This document shows positions 43,423 through 52,098 of a DNA stretch of 60,190 nucleotides, in pieces (the first letter of the stretch is position 1; each line of letters opens with the position of its first letter). A model generated the notes under the pieces. It had not been told where the DNA came from, searched no databases, and was given only the letters and a program-made list of their open reading frames with translations. The position numbers and the translations under genes were made by a program. The DNA lies in contig NZ_KB890750.1 of assembly GCF_000373245.1 (NCBI RefSeq), positions 772,030-832,219 on the forward strand, written 5' to 3'. The stretch is from Echinicola pacifica DSM 19836 (GTDB lineage: Bacteria > Bacteroidota > Bacteroidia > Cytophagales > Cyclobacteriaceae).

Positions 43423-45564
43423 CTAAAGCGGCTTAATCAGCTCCGGAAATGCCGCTATCCGAAGCCTTGCTGCACCCATAGGAATTAGCACGACATCTTC
43501 CACCCTCTCTGCCGACTGCTTTGGCAGGTCCTTCAGCTCTCCTACCAAGCCATGAGAATCCAAGGTCCAGGAGGGGATTTTTTTACCCTTCGCTTTTATG
43601 AGGATAGGGACTTCCTCAGGAGTCCAAGGGAAGTTCGAATCTGGCCAAGGCCTCTCAATAACTTCCATACTAAGCCCGGGCTCAGCCCCATTTACGACCA
43701 AGCTATAATTCCAATCGCTGGAAGGATGGACTTCCCATGAAGGCCATTTTTTAGTATCCGCTCCTTTCTGCCATTTAGAATCCCATATAGCAGTTTCCTC
43801 GCTATCTCGCTGAATATATTCCTCTTCAATTTTGAGAGAATACGTCAATGGGCCCCGCGATACACTAAAACTATTGCTATTTTCTGCCCAAGTCTTCACC
43901 TTTAGTTTCATGGAAAAATGTAGGCTAACGATATCCTCAGAATGCCACTTTCTAAGTATTTTTATATAGCCAGAGCCACTTATATTATCTTTAATACGCT
44001 CCCCATTTATTCTAAGCGAAGCAGCAGAAGTCCAAGAGGGGATTCTAAAATAAAGAGGAAATTCTACCGGATATGGGGTTTCTATCTGAAATTCTAGCGA
44101 TTCCCTAAACGGGTATTGTGTATTTTCTTTAATGCTTATCTCGACTCCTTCTCCCACTATAGCCTTCACGGTACTGGGACCATAGATACCGGCCACCAAG
44201 CCATTATCAGGTGTCGCCATCCATAAGTTTTCAATAAAATACGGCCAACCTTGGGAGTGATTATGTTGGCAACATCTAGAGCTGAAGGGATTCATCATCA
44301 AAAATGGGCCACTATTGGCTATGCCAGGAGCATGATTTTTGGCATCCAGCAAGACCATATTGGGGGAGGTAATATAATGTAACGATTTAAAATCTGGCAT
44401 TACTGCAGCTGGGTACATATTATAAGCCACCTCCTCCACATGGTCTGCCCAAAAAGGGTCGCCTGTAATTCGCAATAAATGCTCATCGGAATTCATCTGC
44501 TCCACCAGACCACATGTTTCGGTTCCTTGCCGTGGGTCTGCATAGCCAGGACGGGCATTTTCATCACTCCCAAACATGCCCCCAGGCACCTGCCCAAAAT
44601 AAGCTCTAATAATTTGGAAATTACCGTAGGTAGCTTCTAAATGTTGTTCATTATGACTTAATAAATAATACTGTGCTGGCTCTCTAAAGGCCTGAGCATG
44701 GTTCACATTGTGCCAATCGATCTGATCTCTATACCAGTCTGGCACTTCTCCCCCACCTCGTACTTCGTAATAATTATGAATATCCTTAAGGTCATGACTT
44801 CTTCCTATCCAATCTGATGTGTTTCGATGGATTTTTTCTGCCAATTGGAGCAAAAAAGGCTCTGCGGTCCGGTTATAAAGCCAATAAACACTATGGAGAT
44901 TATCGCCTCCGCGCAACTTCTGCCAATAGCCTTTCAAGAATTGATCATCAGGAACACTCAGCTGAAATTTAAAATAATCGGTCATCAATTTAAGGACCCT
45001 TTCTTCCTCTGTATATTCATAATAGGATTGTAGGCAATAGAGCATAATCATATTAGCCCAGAAATCCTGCTTGTCTCCATCAAAGTGTTTTGGTCCAAAA
45101 TTACCGTCAGAACGCTGACTATTCATGGTACCTTCTATCCAAATTTTTGCTTCCTCTAAAATGGCGGGATCATCTAGGAGATATCCCAAATGGGCATAGC
45201 CCTTTAGCCAATATGGCACCTCTTCCCATCCCCAGCTCCCTTCTCCTTCAGGGTCTAACCAAGCGTTGTCTTCCTTCTGTAGCCAGGCACTTATCTCCCC
45301 TAAATGGCCTGTGAGCCCCTTACTTTGTCGTAGTAAATATTCCTTGAGAAACCCCTCTGGTCGCACAGCAGCTACCGGCAATTTTATCAGTGCACTGGGA
45401 AGAAGCGGGGCCCTGTTGCTAATATAGTGGGCATTCGTGCCGCTATTGTCTATCCTATCTACCTTAGTGACCTGACTGGGATTTTGGTCCTGTGTACTAC
45501 AAGACATCACTATAATAGTCAGTATCAACGTTCCTATCAAGCCATTATTTGTTTTTCTCCACAT
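43423..45564 (-). CDS. GH127-like (DUF1680) beta-L-arabinofuranosidase-type lipoprotein
   Basis: This 713-residue enzyme has a lipoprotein signal (LTIIVMSC) and the DUF1680 alpha/alpha-barrel with C-terminal beta domains. In the characterised family member HypBA1, a zinc site of Glu338, Cys340, Cys417 and Cys418 holds the Cys nucleophile. The matching residues here are E349 and C351 in GTETCGLVEQM, and C431 and C432 in SRCCQHNHSQG. A Glu in GSDENARPG fits the acid/base. The residues after the Cys pair (QHN) differ from the CCPPN I associate with the family, so the specificity may differ. It likely removes beta-linked L-arabinofuranose. The next upstream gene ends 10 bp before it. Confidence 0.82.
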   Translation of the reverse strand: MWRKTNNGLIGTLILTIIVMSCSTQDQNPSQVTKVDRIDNSGTNAHYISNRAPLLPSALIKLPVAAVRPEGFLKEYLLRQSKGLTGHLGEISAWLQKEDNAWLDPEGEGSWGWEEVPYWLKGYAHLGYLLDDPAILEEAKIWIEGTMNSQRSDGNFGPKHFDGDKQDFWANMIMLYCLQSYYEYTEEERVLKLMTDYFKFQLSVPDDQFLKGYWQKLRGGDNLHSVYWLYNRTAEPFLLQLAEKIHRNTSDWIGRSHDLKDIHNYYEVRGGGEVPDWYRDQIDWHNVNHAQAFREPAQYYLLSHNEQHLEATYGNFQIIRAYFGQVPGGMFGSDENARPGYADPRQGTETCGLVEQMNSDEHLLRITGDPFWADHVEEVAYNMYPAAVMPDFKSLHYITSPNMVLLDAKNHAPGIANSGPFLMMNPFSSRCCQHNHSQGWPYFIENLWMATPDNGLVAGIYGPSTVKAIVGEGVEISIKENTQYPFRESLEFQIETPYPVEFPLYFRIPSWTSAASLRINGERIKDNISGSGYIKILRKWHSEDIVSLHFSMKLKVKTWAENSNSFSVSRGPLTYSLKIEEEYIQRDSEETAIWDSKWQKGADTKKWPSWEVHPSSDWNYSLVVNGAEPGLSMEVIERPWPDSNFPWTPEEVPILIKAKGKKIPSWTLDSHGLVGELKDLPKQSAERVEDVVLIPMGAARLRIAAFPELIKPL

Positions 45565-45574
45565 GTCCTTAAGC

Positions 45575-48094
45575 CTATTTATTCAAAAAATAATCCTTTA
45601 GTACTGGCATAAAATACCCGCCTACTACTGACCTGGCTCTAAAACCTACAGATTCCGCTGTGGTGGTTTCATGCCAATCACTCACCGGAATCCGGTCGGG
45701 AGTGTTATTTATATAGTCAATCATGGGAGCTATTAGCGCTTGTTTATCGTGATCTGACTTTGCCAGTGAGGCCGTCCAAAATACCCAATCCGACTTAGTA
45801 TAGGTTTTCCGACTATCCAAGGGAAGGCCAAAAGCTTCTTGCTTGCTTAGGTAATAAAGGACCTCCTGATGAGCTACCTCATCAGGGAAGATGTCTAGTC
45901 CAAGAAGATTATTCCATACCAAGTTATATTTTTGGCTCCAAGAGCCTTTTTGGTCAAAAGTCAAGCTGTAATGGTCTCCATCAATGGCCTTATCCATCCA
46001 CTTCTGCGCAAAATCCTTGGCCAATAGTGTGTATTTCTCCGCCTCTGCCGTTTTCCCTAAGGATTGAGCCATCTGCCCATAACCGGCTATCGCTAATATC
46101 GCTTTGACTGACAAGTTGGTATTATGTGCCAAATGTCCAGCAAAATCATCCGTACAAAGCTGATTTGCTGGGTCAAAGCCTTCCTTGGCAAGGTATTCCA
46201 CCCAAGTGGTCAATACCTCCCAATGTTGGCTCGCATAGTCGGCTGTTCCTTCCACTTTAGAGATCGCTGTAGTTAACAAAATCATATTTCCCGCTTCCTC
46301 CACAGGCATATCCTCGCCATAAGTCTGCCCGTTGGCGAGTGGGTAAGTTCCTATATCGTGGGCGGGAAAAGGCTTGGCCCATTTGCCACTTTCACTATAA
46401 TAAAAAATAGGGTCTAACATGCCTTTTAGCAAATCAGGATTATATAATAAAAATAAAGGAGCAGAAGGATAGCTTATATCCACGGTACCAATGGAACCAT
46501 TACTGAAGTTTTCTTTAGAAAAAAAATACAACTCCCCATCAGGCCCTTCCACTGCTTTGTGTGCAGCTATGGCTTGCCTATACACTAGCGCACATATCTC
46601 CGCATATTCCACACCTGCCGCCGCTTTGGCATCCTTATAAAGCCTCTCGTCAAACTGCTTAGCGGCCCGCATTATTGACTCATAGTCTGAGCGTGCAGCT
46701 TGGAGCATCTCAGCGGTACTTTTGCCATATTTCTTCCACCAAGCTTTAAGATTGACACTAAAAAACTGAACGGAATAAATATCATCATAGGCGAGAGTAA
46801 CAAAATCAGTAGTTTCTTTCTTTCCCACCTTTCCAAAATCAAGAGCCATTGCCGCAGTAATCATGCCCTGTACTGGCGCGGAAGCATCCGGCAAGGCTCC
46901 TTCCACCGTCAGTTTACCATGATTTACAAAGTCCAAAATGCTTAACTGATTGAAATTTATGGTCGAGCTAATGGAGTGCTGGTCTGAGGCAGTCAGGTAC
47001 ATATACCCCCAATCAATTCTTATATTATCTCCTTTCTTTTGAAGCACTGGCTGTGTAACAGTACCCAATCTTAGAGCTGTTAAACCTTCAATTTCCAAAC
47101 GCTCCCCTCCCACCATCTGATCTGTAGTATTTACCGCTAAGTCAGATGAAGCACTAAGATACACCTGTACCTCATGAAGTTGGGTATCCAATGAATTGGC
47201 CGAAAAGCTTATATAATTTGCAGGCCTACTGAAGACCTCCAAATCATCTGGCAACATCGGAGAAGTGAACTTTACTTTCAGAGCCACAGGTCCGGCATGA
47301 AAAAAGTAGTCTGTTGAAGTGGCGCTTACACTTGCACTTATTTGTTCAGCCGTGTCTATACGTACTGATGATGGGATTACCTCCAAAATTCCTGCATCCA
47401 AAAAAGCGCCCCCCCGTGTATTCTCACAATGAATTGCCAATACATTTGTTCCCTTATGCAAGGACTCTTTCACTTCCTCAGGAAGAGTAATTTGGATAGG
47501 AGCATTTACCCAGCCTATTTTCTCATAGGCTTTGATCCCATTGATAAATACCTCTACATTATCATCGTGATGTATATTGAGTAGTAAATCATTAAAATCC
47601 GTTCGATCCAACTCAAAAGTTCTTCTAACCCAAATATCTTTGGTCGTCCATTTGTTTGGAGCAGGACTATCTTCCCCATTGGTAAAAGCACCCTTGGTGG
47701 TATGCCAATTTACCCCCTCCACAAACTCCTCCTGCATCCATGAGTCATTGGGCTGCGAATAGGTATATTTCCACTGCCCCTCCATCCCAGACATAGGTAA
47801 CAAAGTGGATGTTTCGGTCATTTCTTTTCCTAAAAAATAATATGATTTACCATCTACACGCACCAGCCCTTGAAGTTGGTTTGGAAGGCCCGTCCAGTGC
47901 TTAGTAGCACTCCCTGCAAGTTGATCATCCATACTCCAAATACTTAAATAAGGATCCACAGTGATCAATGGAAATGCTGGCGGCCGAATGGACATTTCAT
48001 CCTCTTGGTGAATCTTGGTACTTTGAGCCTGGCAACTTATTCCAGCCAAATATAGAGGGAATAGCAATGTATATTTTAGTAGATTATTCATCAT
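45575..48094 (-). CDS. Glutaminase-type DUF4965/DUF1793 lipoprotein with sugar-binding domain
   Basis: The protein is about 839 residues long. I place the start at 48094/48091, where MMNNLLKYTLLFPLYLAGISC gives a lipoprotein signal. The frame is open to 48181 but those residues overlap the preceding gene and are not signal-like. After FPLITVDPYLSIWSM, a galactose-binding-like jelly roll (VRRTFELDRTDFNDLLLNIHHDD, VEVFINGIKAYEK) is inserted, as seen in GH2 enzymes. The second half is an alpha/alpha-barrel of the fungal glutaminase A type (DISYPSAPLFLLYNP, FPAHDIGTYPLANG, GNMILLTTAIS, NLVWNNLLGLDIFP, VFWTASLAK). In polysaccharide loci such proteins are probably carbohydrate-active, and the glutaminase name is likely misleading. 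Confidence 0.8.
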   Translation of the reverse strand: MMNNLLKYTLLFPLYLAGISCQAQSTKIHQEDEMSIRPPAFPLITVDPYLSIWSMDDQLAGSATKHWTGLPNQLQGLVRVDGKSYYFLGKEMTETSTLLPMSGMEGQWKYTYSQPNDSWMQEEFVEGVNWHTTKGAFTNGEDSPAPNKWTTKDIWVRRTFELDRTDFNDLLLNIHHDDNVEVFINGIKAYEKIGWVNAPIQITLPEEVKESLHKGTNVLAIHCENTRGGAFLDAGILEVIPSSVRIDTAEQISASVSATSTDYFFHAGPVALKVKFTSPMLPDDLEVFSRPANYISFSANSLDTQLHEVQVYLSASSDLAVNTTDQMVGGERLEIEGLTALRLGTVTQPVLQKKGDNIRIDWGYMYLTASDQHSISSTINFNQLSILDFVNHGKLTVEGALPDASAPVQGMITAAMALDFGKVGKKETTDFVTLAYDDIYSVQFFSVNLKAWWKKYGKSTAEMLQAARSDYESIMRAAKQFDERLYKDAKAAAGVEYAEICALVYRQAIAAHKAVEGPDGELYFFSKENFSNGSIGTVDISYPSAPLFLLYNPDLLKGMLDPIFYYSESGKWAKPFPAHDIGTYPLANGQTYGEDMPVEEAGNMILLTTAISKVEGTADYASQHWEVLTTWVEYLAKEGFDPANQLCTDDFAGHLAHNTNLSVKAILAIAGYGQMAQSLGKTAEAEKYTLLAKDFAQKWMDKAIDGDHYSLTFDQKGSWSQKYNLVWNNLLGLDIFPDEVAHQEVLYYLSKQEAFGLPLDSRKTYTKSDWVFWTASLAKSDHDKQALIAPMIDYINNTPDRIPVSDWHETTTAESVGFRARSVVGGYFMPVLKDYFLNK

Positions 48095-48134
48095 ATTATA
48101 TTTTATTTCAATAATTATATGAACTGAATTTAAT

Positions 48135-49193
48135 TTAAAACACTGGTTTTTTCTCTGGATGATGACTAGGTTCTTGACCATAAACCAATGGCCAATCTTC
48201 CCTCCATATCAACTTATCCAAGCATAATGTTCTTCTATTGGTTTCATTAGAGGAGCGTGCTTTCCTTTTGAGCATGGCATGGTAAATCAACCAATCTGTA
48301 CCTGCCTTATCGCTGACTATCTCGGCATTATGACCTGGACCAACAAAGCCCTCTTCTCCTAAATTCCCCTTGAGTACCAGCTCCCCGTAATGGCCATCAA
48401 GAAGCTTATTCCCTGCCTTATCCTGATAGGGACCTTCTAGATGAGATGACCTGCCCACCCAGACCTGGTAGCTACTATTGATACCTTCACAACAGGACCC
48501 ATAGGAGGCAAATAGATAATAAAAACCATTTCTGTGAAGGATATAACTTGCCTCCAGATGGTCTCCTGCAATTTGGGTTTTATCCCCTACCACCGACTTC
48601 CCATCCTCACTTAGTGAAATCATATATAACCCCTTAAAACTCCCCCAAAACAGGTATTTCTGCTCACCTTCCTCATAATAATGGGGATCAATTGAATTCT
48701 CCACACCTATACTTTTAGAGTCAAATAACTTACCCTGATCCACAAATGGGCCTTCTGGGGAATCTGCAATGGCTAAGCCGATTCCTGGATTCGGATCTCC
48801 CCAAGTGGAGTATGAGTAATACATGAAGAAATGCTTTCCTACCTTACTTACATCTGGTGCCCATATCCCTCCTTCCTTCTTCCAATTGGGTTTGGTAGAA
48901 AGCGCATCTCCTACTAATTCCCAATCAGTAAGATCCGTTGATTTGAGAATAGGCAGCAAATGGTATCCGCCCTCCTCTGCCCAATCATTCTCGGTCCCGT
49001 AAGCATAAAAATATTCCCCCTCCTTAATTATTGTTGGATCAGCCAAAATAGGTTCCCAAACAGGATTGGTATAGGTATTATTGATTCTATCCTTATCGAT
49101 AGTGCTTGCTGAGGGTTCTTGTGCATTACTCGTACATGCTACTGTATGGAACAATAGCAGGAGGAGCATAAATATATTTTGGCGAACTTTCAT
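48135..49193 (-). CDS. GH43-family arabinanase/arabinofuranosidase lipoprotein
   Basis: The 352-residue lipoprotein (signal ending HTVAC, Cys20) is a five-bladed propeller enzyme of GH43. The catalytic base is D52 in LADPTII. The second Asp is in ENSIDPHYYEEG, and the acid is the Glu in DHLEASYILHRNGFYYLFAS. The stretch YGSCCEGINSSYQVWVGRS resembles endo-1,5-alpha-L-arabinanases rather than xylosidases. GPGHNAEI supplies the conserved His near the calcium. It is the first enzyme gene after the SusCD block and is separated from it by 295 bp containing a stem-loop. Confidence 0.87.
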   Translation of the reverse strand: MKVRQNIFMLLLLLFHTVACTSNAQEPSASTIDKDRINNTYTNPVWEPILADPTIIKEGEYFYAYGTENDWAEEGGYHLLPILKSTDLTDWELVGDALSTKPNWKKEGGIWAPDVSKVGKHFFMYYSYSTWGDPNPGIGLAIADSPEGPFVDQGKLFDSKSIGVENSIDPHYYEEGEQKYLFWGSFKGLYMISLSEDGKSVVGDKTQIAGDHLEASYILHRNGFYYLFASYGSCCEGINSSYQVWVGRSSHLEGPYQDKAGNKLLDGHYGELVLKGNLGEEGFVGPGHNAEIVSDKAGTDWLIYHAMLKRKARSSNETNRRTLCLDKLIWREDWPLVYGQEPSHHPEKKPVF

Positions 49194-49379
49194 ATTATAT
49201 ATAGGTTCATCTATTCAATATTAAACTGTACAGAATGTAAGAGGAAATAATATCAGGCGTTAAGAATACCACTTGTATCATTGTCGAGGTTCTTTGACTC
49301 AGCAAAATGGTCATTTATGAATGGCAACTTCACTCGAGACTCTCAACTAGAGTATATCTTCTTAGTTAGGCTAAAATTA

Positions 49380-49447
49380 TAGGAGGAAGAAATAGGCCTG
49401 TGGTTTTTAACACCACTTGTATTAAACCTCAATTTATCTTCCTCCTA
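49380..49447 (-). promoter_or_regulatory. Stem-loop between the SusCD block and the enzyme block
   Basis: TAGGAGGAAGA (49380-49390) and its exact complement (49437-49447) enclose a second pair GGTTT/AAACC (49402-49406, 49424-49428). On the transcribed strand this gives a long hairpin 40 bases past the DUF3823 stop, followed by ATAATTTT. The 11-mer ACCACTTGTAT inside it recurs at 49268-49278. It could be a partial terminator or an mRNA-stability element. Confidence 0.5.
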
Positions 49448-49488
49448 CATTTTAAATCCAATTCAATGAAGGTCTATCTGACATAGAT

Positions 49489-50193
49489 TCAAAAATCAAC
49501 TCGCTCAATAGCCGAAAATATCATATCCTCAACGCCTTCTATTTTCAAGCCGACCCTGGCATAAACATAGCCTTGGGTGGGACTGATAGTAGGAACAGAA
49601 GTCGTCAAGTTTATAGAAGAAAGGTCAGTAATATCCGAGCCACTAACCCTGGCGGCGCTAATGCTCGTCCGTCCATCCACAAAGGCAGTTTTGCTTAGGT
49701 AAAGAACTGCCTCATTTATCGGTCGGGCATCACTGTTAGTGATCACCTGTTCTATACCAAAACTGGCTAATACGGAGGTGCTATTTCCAGTTATGGTCAC
49801 ATTCCGAATCATATAATAAGGAAGCACTTCAATATCCATCGTTAAGCCAGTCCGAAGGTTCAGGGGAATAGTATCCGAGCTGGTTTCAGGGTTGGGAATA
49901 TTCATGAAGGGACCTTGATCAGCGGGAATGATTAGTTTATAGTCACCAGAGAATAAAAGCGATGAAAATGATCCCGCCTGATCAATCGCCACACTGATAT
50001 TCCCAAAGGTTTGCCAGCCTTCTTCGTAAAGTTGAAAATACACGTCATTATAGCTTACACCTATCGGGTACCCATTATATACCAAATTTCCTTCGAAGAG
50101 TAATTTAGGTTCATCGTAATTATCATAAGCACAGGAGGAAATACCTATTGCTAACAGGCTAATTCCAAGCAAATATTTTATATTATTTTTCAT
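49489..50193 (-). CDS. DUF3823 surface lipoprotein of the polysaccharide locus
   Basis: A 234-residue lipoprotein (signal GISLLAIGISSC, then an acidic AYDNYDEP anchor region typical of surface-exposed lipoproteins). It matches DUF3823, whose members follow susD genes: LLFEGNLVYNGYPIGVSYNDVYFQLYEEGWQ and later strands with VTITGN. The likely role is a SusE/F-like accessory glycan-binding protein at the cell surface. It lies 24 bp after susD and is the last gene of the receptor block. Confidence 0.85.
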   Translation of the reverse strand: MKNNIKYLLGISLLAIGISSCAYDNYDEPKLLFEGNLVYNGYPIGVSYNDVYFQLYEEGWQTFGNISVAIDQAGSFSSLLFSGDYKLIIPADQGPFMNIPNPETSSDTIPLNLRTGLTMDIEVLPYYMIRNVTITGNSTSVLASFGIEQVITNSDARPINEAVLYLSKTAFVDGRTSISAARVSGSDITDLSSINLTTSVPTISPTQGYVYARVGLKIEGVEDMIFSAIERVDF

Positions 50194-50217
50194 AGGATTT
50201 CAAAATTTAACAGGTCT

Positions 50218-52086
50218 CTAATGGTTGGGATTTCTTACAATCTTTGGATTGTCCGTTAAGATATTATCACTGATTTTAGAATAATAATTTCCCAAACGAA
50301 ACCGATGAGCATTGAAGACTGGCGTGGGGATAAACTCCTCAAAAACATACTTCAGATGGTTAGGACTACCGGGACTATAAATTTTGTAAGGTTTCAGTCC
50401 AAATACTCTGGTGCTAATGGCATCAGCATCCCCAGGTGTATCTGTCAGTGGTACCGCTTCTCCATTCCATACTTGATGGGCGAGCCTCCATCGTTTCAAA
50501 TCCCAAAGGATATGATTTTCAAAGGAAAGCTCCACCTTTCGCTCATGTACGATTCGGTCAAAATCCATCTCTGCTGGAGTCAGGTCTATGGGCATGCCCG
50601 CACGTCTCCGGACCTGGTTCATATAATTTACAGCCTTCACGGGATCACCAAGTTCATAGGCGGCCTCCGCTGCATTGAGGAGTACCTCAGCATAGCGAAA
50701 GCGAATCCACCATACGGAACTTCCTGTGCCTCTTTGACCCGAGCCTACTTGTGTATCGACGTATTTGCGGAGATAGAACCCATTCTGAGCAGACCATTCT
50801 AAGTTGGCAATAGGACCATCATAACCCACCACTTGCTCTGGATCCGTCTGGCCTGGAAGCGTGGCTCTTCCTCCCAACTGATCCGAGGTGACGATGGACC
50901 CATCCTGGAGTTTGTATCCGGCCCATATGTCCACCTCAGCCCCTCTAAAAGTGGAGCCAGGGAGGATGACTGTTCCTGCTAGACGAGGATCACGTCCCGA
51001 AAATATGTCCTGCGGATTTTCATAATATATCACTGCTCCAGACGGGTCGGTGGTGGGTAATGGGGCGAAACTATTATCCATAAGTTCAAAAGATTGAACT
51101 AAATTTAAAGATGGATTTAACTTACCACCGGCGGTATTTTCTTCTCTCAAACTTCTCGGGATAGCATCAATGGTGAACCCATGGGTAGTCGCTTGCACAA
51201 GAAAATCCTTTGCGAAAATCACCTCAGGATTATTATTTTTAGTAAGAAAAAGGTTGGCAAAATTTTCAGACCGATTAGCATCATTATTATAAAGTTGGTA
51301 CGTACCACTTTTGATCAGCTCTTCTGCTGCAGCTAGAGCAAGGGTATAATAGTCAGAGGCCATACTAAGGGGTATGCCCACCTCATCCCCCGGAAGGGAA
51401 ACATTAGGGGTAGATTGTCCATATTTAGCAATAGAGCCAGCATATAAAGCCGCCCGAGATTGCAAGGCCAGAGCGGCACCTTTGGTAGCACGGGAGTAGG
51501 TCCCACCTTCGGGAAGCTCTGATTTGATGGATTCCATCTCACTAATCACAAAATCATAGATCTCATATTCCTTGGCCCTGGGATGTTGGAGGTAGGTAGG
51601 ATCCCCACTATTATCATATTCGAGAGGTTCTAAGATCAATGGTACTCCCCCCATGCGCTTGACATGCTCAAAGTACACCATGGCGCGGATAAAACGAGCC
51701 TCGGCAATAAATCGACTTCTACTTTCTGCATCCAAATTCCCGGCTTCCTGAGCTTTAACTAAGAATAAATTAATATCCCTGATGTAAGAATAATCCCATA
51801 TTCCCCAGTCATCATAATCATAATCCTGGTTTTGATGTCTGTAATAGTCGCCAGCATTGGAGGCAAATAATTCATCAAAGTTGGCAAACTCCCACCATAT
51901 TTCGACCGATTGATAATCAGGAAGTCGATTGTACAAGTCAGCGAGTACAGAAAGTACCAGGTCTTCATTTTCCCACACTTGATCCTCAGTCAACAGGTCA
52001 GTAGGCTGTCGGGTCAAGAATTCTTCGTCGTTGCAGCCTGTCAGCAGAGCTAAACAAGTGCATATACTTAATATGATTTTTTTCAT
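50218..52086 (-). CDS. SusD/RagB-family glycan-binding lipoprotein
   Basis: The 622-residue surface lipoprotein (lipobox LLTGC, then NDEEF) caps the SusC transporter and captures glycan. The N-terminal part FLTRQPTDLLTEDQVWENEDLVLSVLADLYNRL and the tetratricopeptide-like helices (FIAEARFIRAMVYFEHVKRMGGVPLI) are diagnostic, as is the C-terminal VNYMNQVRRRAGMP and ERKVELSFENHILWDLKRW. It starts 12 bp after the susC stop. The glycan cannot be read from the sequence. Confidence 0.95.
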   Translation of the reverse strand: MKKIILSICTCLALLTGCNDEEFLTRQPTDLLTEDQVWENEDLVLSVLADLYNRLPDYQSVEIWWEFANFDELFASNAGDYYRHQNQDYDYDDWGIWDYSYIRDINLFLVKAQEAGNLDAESRSRFIAEARFIRAMVYFEHVKRMGGVPLILEPLEYDNSGDPTYLQHPRAKEYEIYDFVISEMESIKSELPEGGTYSRATKGAALALQSRAALYAGSIAKYGQSTPNVSLPGDEVGIPLSMASDYYTLALAAAEELIKSGTYQLYNNDANRSENFANLFLTKNNNPEVIFAKDFLVQATTHGFTIDAIPRSLREENTAGGKLNPSLNLVQSFELMDNSFAPLPTTDPSGAVIYYENPQDIFSGRDPRLAGTVILPGSTFRGAEVDIWAGYKLQDGSIVTSDQLGGRATLPGQTDPEQVVGYDGPIANLEWSAQNGFYLRKYVDTQVGSGQRGTGSSVWWIRFRYAEVLLNAAEAAYELGDPVKAVNYMNQVRRRAGMPIDLTPAEMDFDRIVHERKVELSFENHILWDLKRWRLAHQVWNGEAVPLTDTPGDADAISTRVFGLKPYKIYSPGSPNHLKYVFEEFIPTPVFNAHRFRLGNYYSKISDNILTDNPKIVRNPNH

Positions 52087-52098
52087 GATAGGTTCTGG

